Source of the DNA: Azolla caroliniana | Lineage: Eukaryota; Polypodiophyta | Reading direction: 5' to 3' | Assembly (NCBI GenBank): GCA_043228905.1 | Contig: JBHGNT010000002.1 | Span: forward strand, 25,544,001 to 25,608,000 | DNA length: 64,000 bases | Shown here: positions 11,815 to 24,775 of the stretch, in pieces | How positions within the stretch are numbered: position 1 is the first letter of the stretch | Layout: each line of letters starts with the position of its first letter | Position numbers and translations under genes: made by a program | The notes under the pieces: model-generated | Told to the model about the DNA's origin: nothing | Seen by the model: the letters and a program-made list of their open reading frames with translations, nothing else | Database searches by the model: none

Positions 11815-12330
11815 AAGAGAGTTCAAAGAAGAAGCAGTTGGCTTCTTTGAAATTTTGATGTCCTTCTCACTAACATGAACTTTTATTGTTACGACTTTAG
11901 CGAGGTTCATGGAAAGTAGCAAGCCAGATGGGGCTTTTGCTTCCCTTACATGTGTAACACCATAGGGTAGTTCAGCATCGAGGTTCATGAAATCTTGAAG
12001 AAAGCAACAAGTTGTTGGGGTCTTTGAATAGTTAACGTCCTACTCACTAACGTGAACTTTTATTGTTACGGCCTTAGTGAGGTTCATGAAAAGTAGCAAG
12101 CAGATGGGGTTTTTGCATTTGCTTCCCTTACATGTGTAACACTAATGGGTAGTTTAGTATCGAGGTTCATGAAATCTTGAGAGAAAGCAACAAGTTGTTG
12201 GGGTCTTCGAATAGTTAACGTCCTACTCATTAACGTGAACTTTCATTCTTACAACTTTATTTATTGAGGTTCATGAAATCTCAAAGAACTTAGAAAGCAG
12301 CAAGCATTTAGGTTCTTTGAATAGTTAACA
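11815..12330. repeat. About 180-bp unit repeated nearly three times
   Basis: Copies are recognised by TAACGTGAACTTT at 11871, 12048 and 12231 (periods 177 and 183) and by GAGGTTCATGAAATCTTGA in each copy. The third copy is truncated. It lies upstream of the pectinesterase start, in the promoter-side spacer, and could be mistaken for coding in the 11803-11988 frame. Confidence 0.8.
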
Positions 12331-13088
12331 TTAGTGAAACTTGTTGATTGTATGGATGCCTTGCTAGCCATGTTGCTCATCATTTCGCTTTGCTTATGTA
12401 ATGCCACAGTGTATCGGTATCAATGTCTGGCCAGAACTTGCATGTTGGAGCCTTGGTAAATGCAACAATGAGTGGTGCTTCTTTGATAGAGGATCCCACA
12501 AAACTAACATCAGCTTTTCTTGCTTTGTGTCAACTAATTGGATCGAGGTTGATGCCTAATTGGAACTTGTGTTTTGTATCTAAGCAATGTTATGTATGAT
12601 CTAGTTTTTTCTATATTTAGATAGGGCATGAGGTCTATGTAAATCCATGAGTTGTTGGTGATTGACAATTTGATATGGATAGTGATGCATATTATCATGA
12701 CGTGATATTCAACCAACTTTTTTTTTACTGTGTTGAAAGATTTCTAACAAATTGGCAAAAAATAGTCTATATGATTGCTTATTATGGATTTGGCTTAGCC
12801 TTTGTGAATATGCAAATCAAATACAATAATAATAATTGTAAATAATCTACACTTCATCAAGGAAAAAGCAATAAGAAAGTATTATGCATCAATATGTGTG
12901 TGAACTCATCACAAGTGTGAGTGTAAAGAATTCAACACTATTGGAGTAGTGAGATTTGAGTTGCATGGGCTCACAACTTCAAAAGTTGTTTGTAAAACAT
13001 CGAGATTGAGCCACTAAATTTGAAATTATCATGTTTGCATGATTGCTCGAGGCGACATGTCTATCTTGAGGGGATCACATAGGTGTTA
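12331..13088. other. Spacer without visible gene
   Basis: AT-rich sequence between two tandem-repeat blocks. The short frame at 12534-12716 has no recognisable features. Nothing else was found on either strand. Confidence 0.5.
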
Positions 13089-13629
13089 AGGGACAAATTG
13101 TCCGCTGATTTCGGGAGAGATTAATCTGATACATAAAATAAAATTCAACATGAGATAGGGGGGGGAAACATCATCTCAATCACCAAACTTCGCTAAGAAA
13201 TATTATAGAATTGATTCCATTGATTTCGGGAGAGATTAATCTGATACATAAAATAAAATTCAACATGAGCTGGGGGGGGGGGGGGGGGGGGGGGACATCA
13301 TCTCAATCACCAAACTTTGCTAAGAAATATTATAGAATTGATTCTAGTGCACCACTCAAAGAAAGACTATTAATCTGGTATATCAAAGATTTAGTAACAT
13401 TTCTAGTTCCAGACACCATTTCATTCAGTAATTGACTATGGGAATTAGAATACCCCAATTGCAAGACAGTGTCTCCACATACCCCAAATTGGGGTAAAGA
13501 CTATTAATCTGGTATATCAAAGATTTAGTAACATTTCTAGTTCCAGACACCATTTCATTCAGTAATTGACTATGGGAATTAGAATACCCCAATTGCAAGA
13601 CAGTGTCTCCACATACCCCAAATTGGGGT
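13089..13629. repeat. Two adjacent tandem duplications and a 23-nt G tract
   Basis: First pair: about 120-bp copies beginning with CGGGAGAGATTAATCTGAT at about 13110 and 13228; both have a G run after CATGAG, 8 G in the first copy and 23 G in the second (13272-13294). Second pair: 134-bp copies at 13362-13495 and 13496-13629, nearly identical, each ending in ACCCCAAATTGGGGTA. No coding function. Confidence 0.9.
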
Positions 13630-13789
13630 ATAAGTTATAATCATGTGTTACATCAATCTAGGAACCATGATTATACCCCAATCTTGGAACCACCCAAATA
13701 TCCTTAGTCTTGAATCTTACATATGTCAGTATTCTGAGCAATTATGTTTGTTTGCACTTAAAAGATGAAACAGGTACACAACCAACCGA

Positions 13790-14165
13790 ATTTCCAAACA
13801 GAAGCTTGAATAAAGAAGAAATAGATGAGATGAGATGAGAAGAGAGAGACTTACTGACTTCAAAGTGGCAACAGCATGAATTTCAGCCAAACCCTAATTT
13901 TTAGGGAACAAGATGCAAGAGGAGGCGAGAATTAGGCATGATGCAGGAGGAGACAAGGGCGTAGCCAAACCCTAAATTTTCAGCCTTCAGGGTATCAGAT
14001 GTTTGTTCACTGTTCGCTTTTCGAGCTATTCTCTGCTCCCTGTAGGCCGTTCCTCCTTCACTGGTCTTTGAATACTCTTTTTTCAAACAAAAGAATAACG
14101 AATACTTGACAATTTCCCATTCGTATTCGTATTCGTTTGCATTCCAGTATTGAAATGCCACGAAT
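13790..14165 (-). other. Possible broken gene start with two telo-box-like motifs
   Basis: On the minus strand, AAATT(T)AGGGTTTGGC occurs twice about 80 bp apart (near 13890 and 13970), a motif common near plant transcription starts. Below it a short frame ends at TCAGTAAGT, a good donor site near 13852. No downstream exon could be joined. It may be the duplicated 5' end of a lost gene. The 86-codon frame at 13901-14161 is not recognised. Confidence 0.25.
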
Positions 14166-16690
14166 GCGAATATGTCAATCTATGGGGACAATAACTTGAA
14201 TGCTTTGGCTTTACTACCCAAAGTGACTATTATTGGATACCATGTTCTCGAGTTGGAAAGATTTCGAGAAAATAATATGATCAAACTTATAAATTCAATA
14301 TAATGGGTTGACTCAAACACGGCAATATTTCTAATTTACATAGAGTATCCACTCAACCCATTTTGCATTTTGTGGCCTTGTGTGCATGCTTCTACTTGTA
14401 TTTGTAGAATCAATATGTTTAACTACTTGACTCTAAACACATCTTAATAATCGGTGAAGGATGGCATATCCTTTATGTATTCAGATAGATCAAGAAACAC
14501 TCATTTGGAGGGAGATAATAGATGTGTGTGTGCGCACACACTCGTTTTTGTATTGGAGATATATAGACAAATATACCAAGATCTAAATCAATTGGTGGTA
14601 GAGGAATATATCGTTTATAAATTTCAATATGACATCGGGTTATGTTGTAAACCACAAAGTTCAATGACCATTCTTATTCAATTCACATGTTTGCACGATT
14701 CCTTCGCGACATTATCTTCAGGGCATGAAAATAAATATTTATTTTAAGGGTTTGCATTTTCAAGGTCGACTATAAGTTGGGAGAAGGTGAATGTTGACTT
14801 GCACGAAGGTGAGAAGCTCTAGTTGGACGCCTCCAATCATCTCCTTGTAGAAGTTCTAACATTGTGAGTTTATTTGAGTCTCATACTATCAGGATGTACT
14901 ATCCTTGGGAATATTGCTCTACTTCATTGTGAGTGCATCTCTAAGGCATGACTGGATGTATCTCATGAGCATAATATAGTTGGTGGTAGCTCAGTAACAT
15001 TACCATGTTCCATATCCTAAACAAATTTTGTGTGTCTAGTGCCCAACAAGAATACAAGTTTATGCATTATATTTTTCTCATGTGTTTTGTTGCAAGTGTC
15101 TCGATCTTGGATTGGTAGGTTGTTCCATTTCCCTTAGTTTATACGCATGCTTGTGGACTCTCATCAAGCCGTCAAGTTTGATGGGTCTTATCACCGTTTC
15201 AAGGAGCATCACTACTGACCAACATAACCTAGCTACCTCTATTTGAAGGTGGCAACCTTTAATTGTATTTTCTTGATGTCATTTTGTCTAGGTTGAATAC
15301 ATTTCCTCCGTAAAACTCTACCCACGCATAACAATACTTGGATTACGTACTAAAACATTGAAACACCAAATCTTGGTATGCCATCTTTAAGGATTTGGAG
15401 TTCAATTGAAAGTGATGGCAAATTGATGTCCAAGAAAACTTGTCATGTATTTGATTATTGTGGACTGCATGTAATAAAGCAGTAAAGTTATTAAGATTTA
15501 AATATACATCTATTGATTACTAAACCTATGGTTCACCACGAGAACACATACCTAATAAATTAAAGGCATTGAGGTTGGTTTATATAAATTAAATTGGATA
15601 ACTTGTTGGGGATATCTCATGTATTTGTTGATCATTCAATTGCGAATGGTCTAAACTTATAAGTTCATTGGTTTGACTGTTGAATTTAAAGAAAAAGGTG
15701 TATAGGTTAACATGTAAGAGGTCATACATACATCATGTATAATTTTTTAAAGTGGGACCACATTAAAAAAGTGCATATGTCATAAAAGAGCAAGTGTCTA
15801 CTCCAAAAATTCTTGATTTTTTGGGATAAGGTGGAAGGTTGAAGCCATCCTAATTTGCAGGGAATAAGAAGGAACAATCGTGAATGAATGTGACATGCCA
15901 TATTTACGTAAACTTACAAATCAACATAGGCGTTTATAATTCATTAATGTTCTCGTCGGTGGAAAGTTTCCTTGTTGACAAGTCAATTGCGAAAGAATTC
16001 CAAATTGTAAGTTCTCTCATCTCGTTGCACCTGTTTTAGCTATTGTCCGGTCATTCATAAATCCATTTTTGTAACATAGTGAATGCATTGACACATTGCT
16101 CGATTTTCAATTTAATGTTTTTTTTGTCTTTTTTTACGTCGTCGTGTAGCTTATATAATTGGAAATAAATGCGAAAGTTTCCATATATAACCCATATGAG
16201 ACAAATCAATTGCGAGGAGTGTCGATACGGAAGGTCCCTTGTCTCCTTTTCAAACTAAAATTACCATCTTTGTTCATGCTTTTAGTATTGAAAATATCAA
16301 ACATAGCTTATGCATTACCATATGACTAAATCGTTTTAATATTGTCTTGTATAGACGACGACGACGAGTATAACCTTCGTAGTCGGCAAATAAAAGAAAG
16401 GTTCCAAGTTTTGCTTATTAACAAGAGCACGAAAACATATATATTTATTCGTTGGTGCGACTCTTGGTTTCACGAAAGAATGAGAGAAGATATGACCGAA
16501 TGTGTGAGAAATCACAACACACAAGGCACCTTATATAGTTCTTAACATGAACCTGTCCTGGCGGAGCTCGCATCTAGCATAACACATGATTTGAAATGGG
16601 AGAGACAGATGTAGCAGGCAGAAAGGTGGTGATACAGTTAGTTCGTCTTCGACCGGAGATATATGCAATGGAAAAGGCGGACGTCGAGGG
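14166..16690. other. Long spacer without visible gene
   Basis: About 2.5 kb, AT-rich, read in six frames. Only short frames such as 14454-14747 and 16342-16545 occur, without known motifs. No transposon ends, tRNA boxes or long repeats were recognised. It may hold very old, unrecognisable transposon sequence. Confidence 0.5.
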
Positions 16691-16885
16691 TTTCAAGATC
16701 CAGGAAACATGATCGTTAACATAGAATGTGACATGTATATATATGTAGGTACGTAAGTATTATGTAAAATGTATGTACAGAGAGGTGGCCGACCGGTGAT
16801 TGTAAAGAGCCTTGGGGAGGATACAGGATGGGCAGCTGGGACACGATTGGACCCCTCGGCACGGACAGGACATATCATATCCATT

Positions 16886-16886
16886 C

Positions 16887-16917
<31 letters not shown>

Positions 16918-17362
16918 CCCTTGTTTTGCTTCTGAGTTATTTTCTGAGGGGGCAGGACAGGCCAGGACAAGACAAGGCTAGGGCATGGCAGGGTCCCACT
17001 AAGAAGAAGAAGAAGAAGAAGAAGAATGGAAGAATGGAAGAAGGAAGGCGACAACAAATAAATTTCCACCATATCTATATCATTCCCAAAGGTAACGAAC
17101 GATTGATTGATTCATGGCATGACTTCATAGAAATAAAAGCAAAAAAAGCAAAAAAGCAAAAAGCAAAAAAAGCAAAAAGCAAAAAGCAAAAAGCAGATTC
17201 TCCTCCGATCCCTTCCTCCGGCTCCCTGCAGCTTCCCTCCATAACCCTGCCCCCCCCCACCCGCCTTCTCCTTCTTCCTTCCTTCCTTGCCTGATTTCTT
17301 CCTCCAAGAAGAAGCAGAAGAAGAAGAAGAAGAAGAAGAAGAAGAAGAAGAAGAAGAAGAAG
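16886..17362. repeat. Simple repeats in the leader of the BAR-like gene
   Basis: (CA)n at about 16886-16909, (GAA)n at about 17001-17025, a run of AGCAAAAA units at 17139-17195, and (GAA)n at about 17308-17363 ending 17 bases before the start codon. They lie in the presumed promoter and 5' untranslated region. The minus strand is open through them and gives poly-Leu and poly-Ser shadows (17075-17465), which are not genes. Confidence 0.85.
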
Positions 17363-17379
17363 AGTACAATAGCTGAAGG

Positions 17380-20300
17380 ATGAGGTCCTCTTCATCCAAG
17401 AAGCTCAGAGATTTGTCTCTCGGCAGACATGCCTTCATCCAAGAAACCTCCTTCGATTCAATCAAAGAAGAAGAAGAAGCGCCCGATCTTACTCAAGGCA
17501 TGGAGGTGGACACATTTCCTCTTTTCTCATCTCTTTTGTTTGTAGATCCAGATGCTATATACGATAACAAATCTTATGCCCCCAACTGCTCTCTTTTTCA
17601 TTCTCAACAATCACTGTGTTGGCATCAAGCAAACTAAATCATATATTTCACTGCTCTCTTTCCTTCATAAACACAACAATGAATATGTGTTGCATCAACC
17701 ACTCATAATCGTATGTGTTGCATTGCTCTTTCTGCTTTCTTTCTTCAGCAGAGCTGCTATATATAAAGACATGAATGAATATATTGCACTGCACGTAATA
17801 TTCCTTCCTTATTTCCATATATTTATTATATAAGTTATTAATGCCTATGCTGATCTGCTCTTCTCTTCCTACGTGCGCCATTAAATAATCTGTTGCACTG
17901 TTAGTTGTTTTCGTTCTTCAGTAGAAATAGTTGTTACATAAGACATCAAAAGATACTATGAACTGTTGCCTTAATCGTTTTTTTTCTTTAGAGGCCAATG
18001 TTATGCAAGAAATAAAAGCGCATGTTCGAAAGTCTTCATCTATAAATAGGAAAACGTTCAAGTGGAATTTTTTGAGGATTTGAAGGTTTTTGTTGTAGAT
18101 TTTTCTTTTGAAAGTACAAGTTTTTTCCACCCTCCAATTTAGAACTCAGAGGTGATTCGAATGTTTTATTACCTTCAAGTTTATTTTTCACTGAAAGTAT
18201 AAATGACACTCAACTCTGATTTTTATTTGGAGCACCAATGAACACGCACTTTTTTGTATTTGTTCTTCTCTGTGAAGCTCTTATATGAATACAGGAGAAG
18301 CGCATGTCAGACTTTTATCAGACAGATTAGCATATCTTGAACCCTTACAGAAGAAAGAAAAGCATGTGTTGCAGTGCTCAATTCTGCCCAGGCTCACATA
18401 GTGGACACCTGTCAACGAGAAAATAGGAAGAAAATGACCTTAATGTTCACCAATATATATATGAAAGATGGGCATAGGCAGGGACAATGTTACCTATGGT
18501 TGTTCTAGGTTCAATTTCAAATCCCGCTTGACACAAATTTTGTGATAATGTAATCATTGTGCGGAGAAGGGATATGGAATGCAAGGTAGAGGAAGCTTTA
18601 TGCTGTTATTTACGATTGATTTGGCCACAAGGGATATATATGGGTGGTGGGTTAGGTAGAGTAAGCTGAAGTTATCTTAATGATTGCAAGGAGCATGCAT
18701 GGAAGGTGAAGTGGTTAACTAGTGAAAGCTTTCTCTGTGATTGGTTTGGCAGCAACTGCAATTCCCAGTTGCCACAATTTTTGGTCCTTAGTTTTTGCAA
18801 AATATGGAGGTGAAGGTTTCATGGGTTAAAGAAATATATTCCTCTGTTGTTCTGAGTGCAAGTTCAATTCCCATTTTGAACAATTTTGATAAGGAAATAA
18901 TCACAGTGTTGACAAGATATTGAAAGTCAAGTCGTTAGGTGGACGAAGCTTTATCTACTATTGGTTGGGCACAAGTGTGTGTCTTGAAATATTTTGGTGC
19001 AGTGGTATATTCTCACTATCTTGGAAGCCGATGCTACAAGCATACTTCTCTCCACCCAATAATTTGCTGCCCCATCAGCACCATGCCACTTTTACCTTCT
19101 ATCCCTTGTGAATGTTATGTTAAATAGATTTAAGGGCATAATGGAATAGAGAAGGGGTTAATGACTCCACAAACCAACTATTGGTGCTTGATAGGATCAA
19201 GATACAGGTGCCCCAAAGCCTGGGCCCATAAGCTAAGAAGCTATATATTGCAACATCCAAATTAGATACAGTTGCAGGTAATTGAATAGTGAAAGGTAAG
19301 GAATCTGGATACATTCATTTAGTAATGGATTGTCAGGTATTCCCATGCCCTACTAAACCTAGAGAGCAAAAAGCAAGGATTTTGCAATAGTTCACACTCC
19401 TATTTATACCAATTAACCCTGAGTTTCTCTACAAACCATTGTGGATCGAATAAATAGGAGTTAATGGATCTAGGGCATACTCCTGGTGCTTGATATGGAT
19501 GCTCTGTGCTGAGGTCCAATAACTGAGTTTGCACAAGGTTCTTCCATACCATTAGAGAGAAGAGACATGCTCATACCTTGAATAGAATGATAAATATCAG
19601 TAGAAATAAGATGACGATTTGGAAGGATACTATCAGGAAAGTCAAATTTGAGTTCTTGAACATCTTTGATCTAAAAGTTTATAGGCTGAAGGCTTTCTTT
19701 CATTATTATTATTTTTTCTATGTGAGAACATTCCTATCCCATGCATAATAATTTGGAGCCATGGAGAATTGGCTCTCTTATCACCTTTATAATAATACAA
19801 GAATTTACAGTTTCAACTTTGGAATGTTTCTACCATGCTACTTCTTTTTTGTTTATTACATAGCACTCTGCAGAGTATCTACAAATATTCTATTATATTA
19901 TTTAGAAGTTTAGATAATCAGTAATAGCTGAGACTATTATTTATGACATGAAATCATTGCGTTCAATTGTATTTTCTTTCAAATTCTCTAAGATCACTCT
20001 AGTTTCTTGAAATGGATTTTTACAATCATAGGACGAATTTTCTTTTTTCTTTTGAGTGATAACTTCATAAAGTGATACATTGTAGGATGTGAAGAATATA
20101 AAAGCACAATACGAGGGACTTTTGGCTAGTGGTTTGACGATTTCTGGTGCAGCTTATGGTAAGCTTAATGTTTTCTACGTCTTTTCATGTATGCGTCTCT
20201 TTGTGTTCTCCAAATTAAAATGATGATTCCTTCTCGAGAAAAGTTAACTTCATAAATGGCCATTATTGGCCTTCCATCTCTTATCTCCTCTTACGTTCAG

Positions 20301-23300
20301 TCATCCTATGGTTTCCTCAGCCCAACACTAGTAAGGCACAAATACGTAACAGGATTGCCCCGCTATCCGCAACGAGAATGACGGGCTCATTTATTCATAT
20401 GAAACAAAATAAAACTAGGCAAGCTTTTCAAGCTTCTAGTTAATCACATACCAAATTTCTTCTCAATAAAAGGGGTCTGATTTCATCTCTATCAACATGC
20501 ATACGAAAGAAAATAGATCTAGGCAAGCTTTCAACCTTCTAATCGATCACATACCAAATTTTTTCTCAAGCTAAGGGTTTTGATTTCATTGCTATCAATA
20601 TGAGTATAGGTGACACAGCATCTAGTTCATGCTGTGCATGAACTTTTTGAGAAATGTCAGCTTTTTAACTTGAATTCGTTGCACTCATATATAATGCATA
20701 TGTCCATTTTGGAAACTTCATTATCTACATCTTTATGATTTTGCGACACTGTCATCCTTATATGTCTCTCTATCATTTACTCACTCATGTTGACTCATAC
20801 ACTTACTTCATATTTGACCTTCCAAGGATGGTAGTATACCTGTTCATCTATCATCCAACGCTACTACTCATTTATGCACATAAGTTCTGATCTTCCCAAT
20901 GGGCAAAATTGTAACATGTTGCTTGCAAGTTTCCGACATCATCACCTATCTGGAGGTTGGGTATGTATAGGTCACAAGGCATCCAATTTCAAATCATCAA
21001 TGTTTTCACTGTCAAGTATGCATTGTGGGGTTTTCGCATGGATGGCATAATTGACTGTATGATGGAGATGATTTAGTATGAAAGAAAAGTGAACTGAGTA
21101 GGCGTGTCACAGACGTTGATGGTAGTCAAGGAGAAATAGGTTCATTGGCTTCTGCAGTTTACTGAAAGCTGAGACTAGTTTTGTTTTGGATGAAACATAT
21201 TTATTGTGATTACAGTCATAAGTATTCAACGACATTTATCATGTGGCTTCATGGTAATCCCGCTTTCTGGTAAATATAGTTACTTATGTTTCTCTTAATA
21301 TCTGATGATGGCTGCAACTGAGTGTGTTTTTGTGTAGTTATTGCCAATGCAGTTTAGTTTACTTGAACTTCGAATCTTTATTCCCTGCTACTTGGTCTAT
21401 GATTAAGATGTGCATTAGTTTGGAATCAATGATTAACAATTGCGATCAAAACAACCTTTCATATTTCCAATTGCAGATTTCTCACGAGCTATTCAGGGCA
21501 TGGCTTCTTGTATGCTGGAAACTTCTACACATTTTCTTGATCCAGAAACTGGTATTTGCCAAAACTGACTAGATGGATATTGAAATTAATCATGAATTAC
21601 TATGAGTTTGAGCTTGAGACATTGGCAGTTAAAGCCTAAGTTCTTTCTTATTGTATGTGCAGAGAACATTTTCAGCATGCTAGCAAAAGTTCAGTTTGAA
21701 ATTTCGAAGCTTCTTGACCTTTTTGTACGGAATAGAAGAGCATGAGAGTACTTGTTTTCTACATGTTATAATCTTGTGTTAATATATTTTAACATCGTTA
21801 CCTTTATTGGCAGGCTTCCCATGTTTCTCAATCGATAATATCTCCCACTGAAATGATGATGAATGAACTCGAACAGGTCAAGGTGGGTTTATATTTGATT
21901 TGTTTATTCTGATCTTATGAGTAAGGTGGATTCATTTCACAATTAGGCTTTTCAATCATACAATGGCATGGCAGGTTATGAAGGAACAATATGATGGAAA
22001 ACGGTGAGTCCTCGTCTGCTGCCATAAAAAAGCTGATTCTGATTCAATCATAACATTACAGAAGAAACAGAAGTATCTTGGTGCGCAAGAATTGAAAATT
22101 TTAAAATATCTTAGCTTGCTTGGTACTTGTGCAATCTATATCTCTCTATCTGTACCTTGACAAAACTTGCCACTAGACAATTGCATGCTGCATTGTGACA
22201 TTGAACTGATACTAAGTGCATCACTGGCTCACGACCATTGGAGTTGGAGACAGGTTGGGACATAGGTGTACCAAAGGAGCAGTACACCTGCTTGCCAGAG
22301 ATGCATAGGACTCTTTATACTGGAGATATGTAGCCAAAGATGAGACCCTCTTGATGAGCAGAAATTGAGGCCACAAGGGCCTTTTGTAGAAAAATTACAG
22401 ATTTCGGCATACCTCTCAGGATGTCCTAGTGACAGCAGTCCCTAGCACACCATGATGGCTTCTTTTTGATGATGTACTCTTTGTGGGATAACAAAGTTTT
22501 CCATGGATATTCAGATCCTTCACAGGAGGCATTGTTTGCTTCAGAGGATACAGATTGATCACTACCATGGATGTCCTCCTCGTTACATTCGCCCATCACC
22601 CACATACGTTGTATCATATTTGTTCCTCATCTCTGGTGTTTATGTGGATTTCCTCCCATTGGTCATTTTGACCTTTTATACTAGTCTTAGTATTGCACCA
22701 GAATCCAAGGTCAAAACAACTTGGACATGCCACGAATGATCCATTTAGGACCAAGCCACGTACCTATACTCTAATGTAGCAACCATACTTCTTGTTCATT
22801 CCACACCACTTCCACCATGCATGAAATGTTGTACTCAATCTTCAGTATTGGATGAAATAATTCACGTAGTCATGCATATCCTACTTGTACACCCATTTCG
22901 TATATCATTATAGAGGTCCCCCTATGCTATTATTACTTACTCTGCACACTTTTTTTCATTCACCTCTAAACGTAGACTGTTTTCTTCTCATGTATTATTG
23001 TCCTTTTCAATCTCATAGGCTGATTTTGGCTCCTAGAAAAGGTAATTTTACGTTGATTTAACTTAACCAATACAGAAATAACCTTTTGCAGCAAAGTATA
23101 CAATCTTACACTGAGGGAGATTCAGAAAGGAAATTTAAAGATTGGGAAAGGAGCGAGTTCGAATCAGCAAATAACATTAGCAAAAACTAACTTTATTGAG
23201 CACACGCATGCTCTCAGTTTTCGTTTGCAGTCACTAAAGCAGGGACAGTCTCTAAGCCTAAGCACGCAAGCAGCTAGATATCACTCTGCACAGGTAGAAT

Positions 23301-24775
23301 GATAATTCAACATTTAATAAAAGCATTTAAATGCTGGAATGACCAGATGACATCATTCAACAGATGCACCTTTTTAGCAAGGGTCTTGCGTCGATCAGTG
23401 CTATGGAACTTGTGATGGATCAAATCGCATCCACGAAGAATATTGATAGAACCTTATCTGAGGATGATACTGCTAATGATGATGCCAGCTTTAGAAGAGA
23501 AGGTGATCTATCAAATAGTGGGGGAGATGTCAGCGAGAGCATAACAAGTTCACCAAGTGTTTTCCAGGTAAGTGTTTCTTTTGGTAATTTTGAGGCATCC
23601 AGTTCATGCTTTTACAGGTATCCTCGCATGGATGGAGAGAGCCTAACAAGCTCTCCAAGTGCTTTCCAGGTGATGATTTCTTAGGAAAACCTCCAAAATA
23701 CCCCTAAGTTGGATAATCGCTAGACTATCCCTAAGCTTCAAAAGGGTTATTCTGATTTTTTTTGAAAATTTAGGGTTATTGTTGAAAACTACATGGGGGT
23801 TGCTTTGGACTGTTTAGGCATGCATAATATTCGATGAATATCTTCTATCGTGTGACATCTTAATTTTGTAGGAATCTCAAACTGCTGGGGCACAAACGTT
23901 GGAAGAACATCGAGTTATTTACTCAAAGGCACCCAACAGCAAATCAGCTCCCATTTCGGCAGCCCTTTATGAAAAGGATGGTCCAATTGAAGGGGAATCA
24001 ACACGAAATTATGTTTCTATGTATGCTCTTCCTTCTCCAACAACCGCAAGCGGAAGAAATGGTTCTGAGTCAATAGGTCTGATTTTCTTGAAATTTCATG
24101 GTTTAGTGATTTTCAACCTGTTTTCTATGCTCGACTAATAGAGTAAGACCTAAACCAGGAAATGAGAGCAGTGTTGCCCATGAAATGAAGATGCCCTTAG
24201 TTTCGTGGGAGCATAAAGACAGCTCTTCAAATCAGTCTACTACCAAGAAAAACATTTTGAGTGACTTCAGAGAAGAAGGCTATCAATCGAGTAGCGTTCC
24301 AAAGATTGGAAGGAGTTTTAGCCACTCTGGAAGGCATGAAAACACAAGCCATTCAAACACAATACCATTATCTCATGTTAAGCAGATAATTCCATCATAT
24401 AAATCTGGTCCAATAAGTAGATCATCGCCGATGGTTACACATGCGTCTCATTCTGCTTCAACAATATCACCCCAAATTGTTTCTTCTCCACAAATTAGTG
24501 AGTTACATAAGCTTCCTCTACCTCCCTCTCCTAAAGTAGGGACAGCTATTCCTCATTCAGCACCCTTTGCAAAGAAACCACCAAAATCTCCTCCTTTATC
24601 TCCGTTGCCAACACCTCCTACCCTTGGTGCTCGCAGTTTATCGACACCGGCATCTGCAAAGCATATAATCAACATTCATGAACATGGTGAGAATGATGCT
24701 CGAGAGAAGTTTCCATTTCCTCGAATGTTGAAATCGATCATATTACCTGGAGTCAATACAAGCATGTCAAATTAA
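17380..24775 (+). CDS. BAR-like, proline-rich protein (At2g33490/At3g26910 type), ten exons
   Basis: Exons: 17380-17505, 20086-20158, 21477-21551, 21663-21724, 21814-21882, 21975-22003, 23092-23293, 23364-23567, 23872-24076, 24144-24775; frame is kept at all joins, giving 558 residues. Residues about 43-250 form the helical region that in this plant family is related to BAR membrane-curving domains; blocks such as LAKVQFEISKLLD and LQSLKQGQSLSLSTQAARYH match the family as I recall it. The family motif YALPSP follows in exon 9, and the C-terminal third is Ser/Pro-rich (PKSPPLSPLPTPP near residue 490). Database names call such proteins hydroxyproline-rich, but no signal peptide is visible, so cytosol or membrane face is more likely. 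Intron 1 is 2.6 kb. Exon 8 has a second in-frame donor at 23669 that would add 34 residues. Confidence 0.85.
18460..18985. repeat. Diverged repeated units in intron 1, possibly tRNA-derived
   Basis: Related stretches near 18480-18610, 18690-18790 and 18830-18965 share GAAGCTTTAT, TGATTGGTTTGG-like and (G)GTTCAATTCCC-like blocks; the last resembles an RNA polymerase III B box. A clear A box was not found. Could be old SINE copies; evidence is weak. Confidence 0.35.
20415..20620. repeat. About 104-bp tandem duplication in the second intron
   Basis: CTAGGCAAGCTTT begins copies at 20415 and 20519, each followed by ATCACATACCAAATTT and GATTTCAT, with moderate divergence. Lies between exons 2 and 3 of the BAR-like gene. 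Confidence 0.75.

Noticed and set aside
17075-17465. Minus-strand frames with poly-Leu and poly-Ser
   Set aside because: Produced by (GAA)n tracts in the leader of the plus-strand BAR-like gene; no domain or splice logic.
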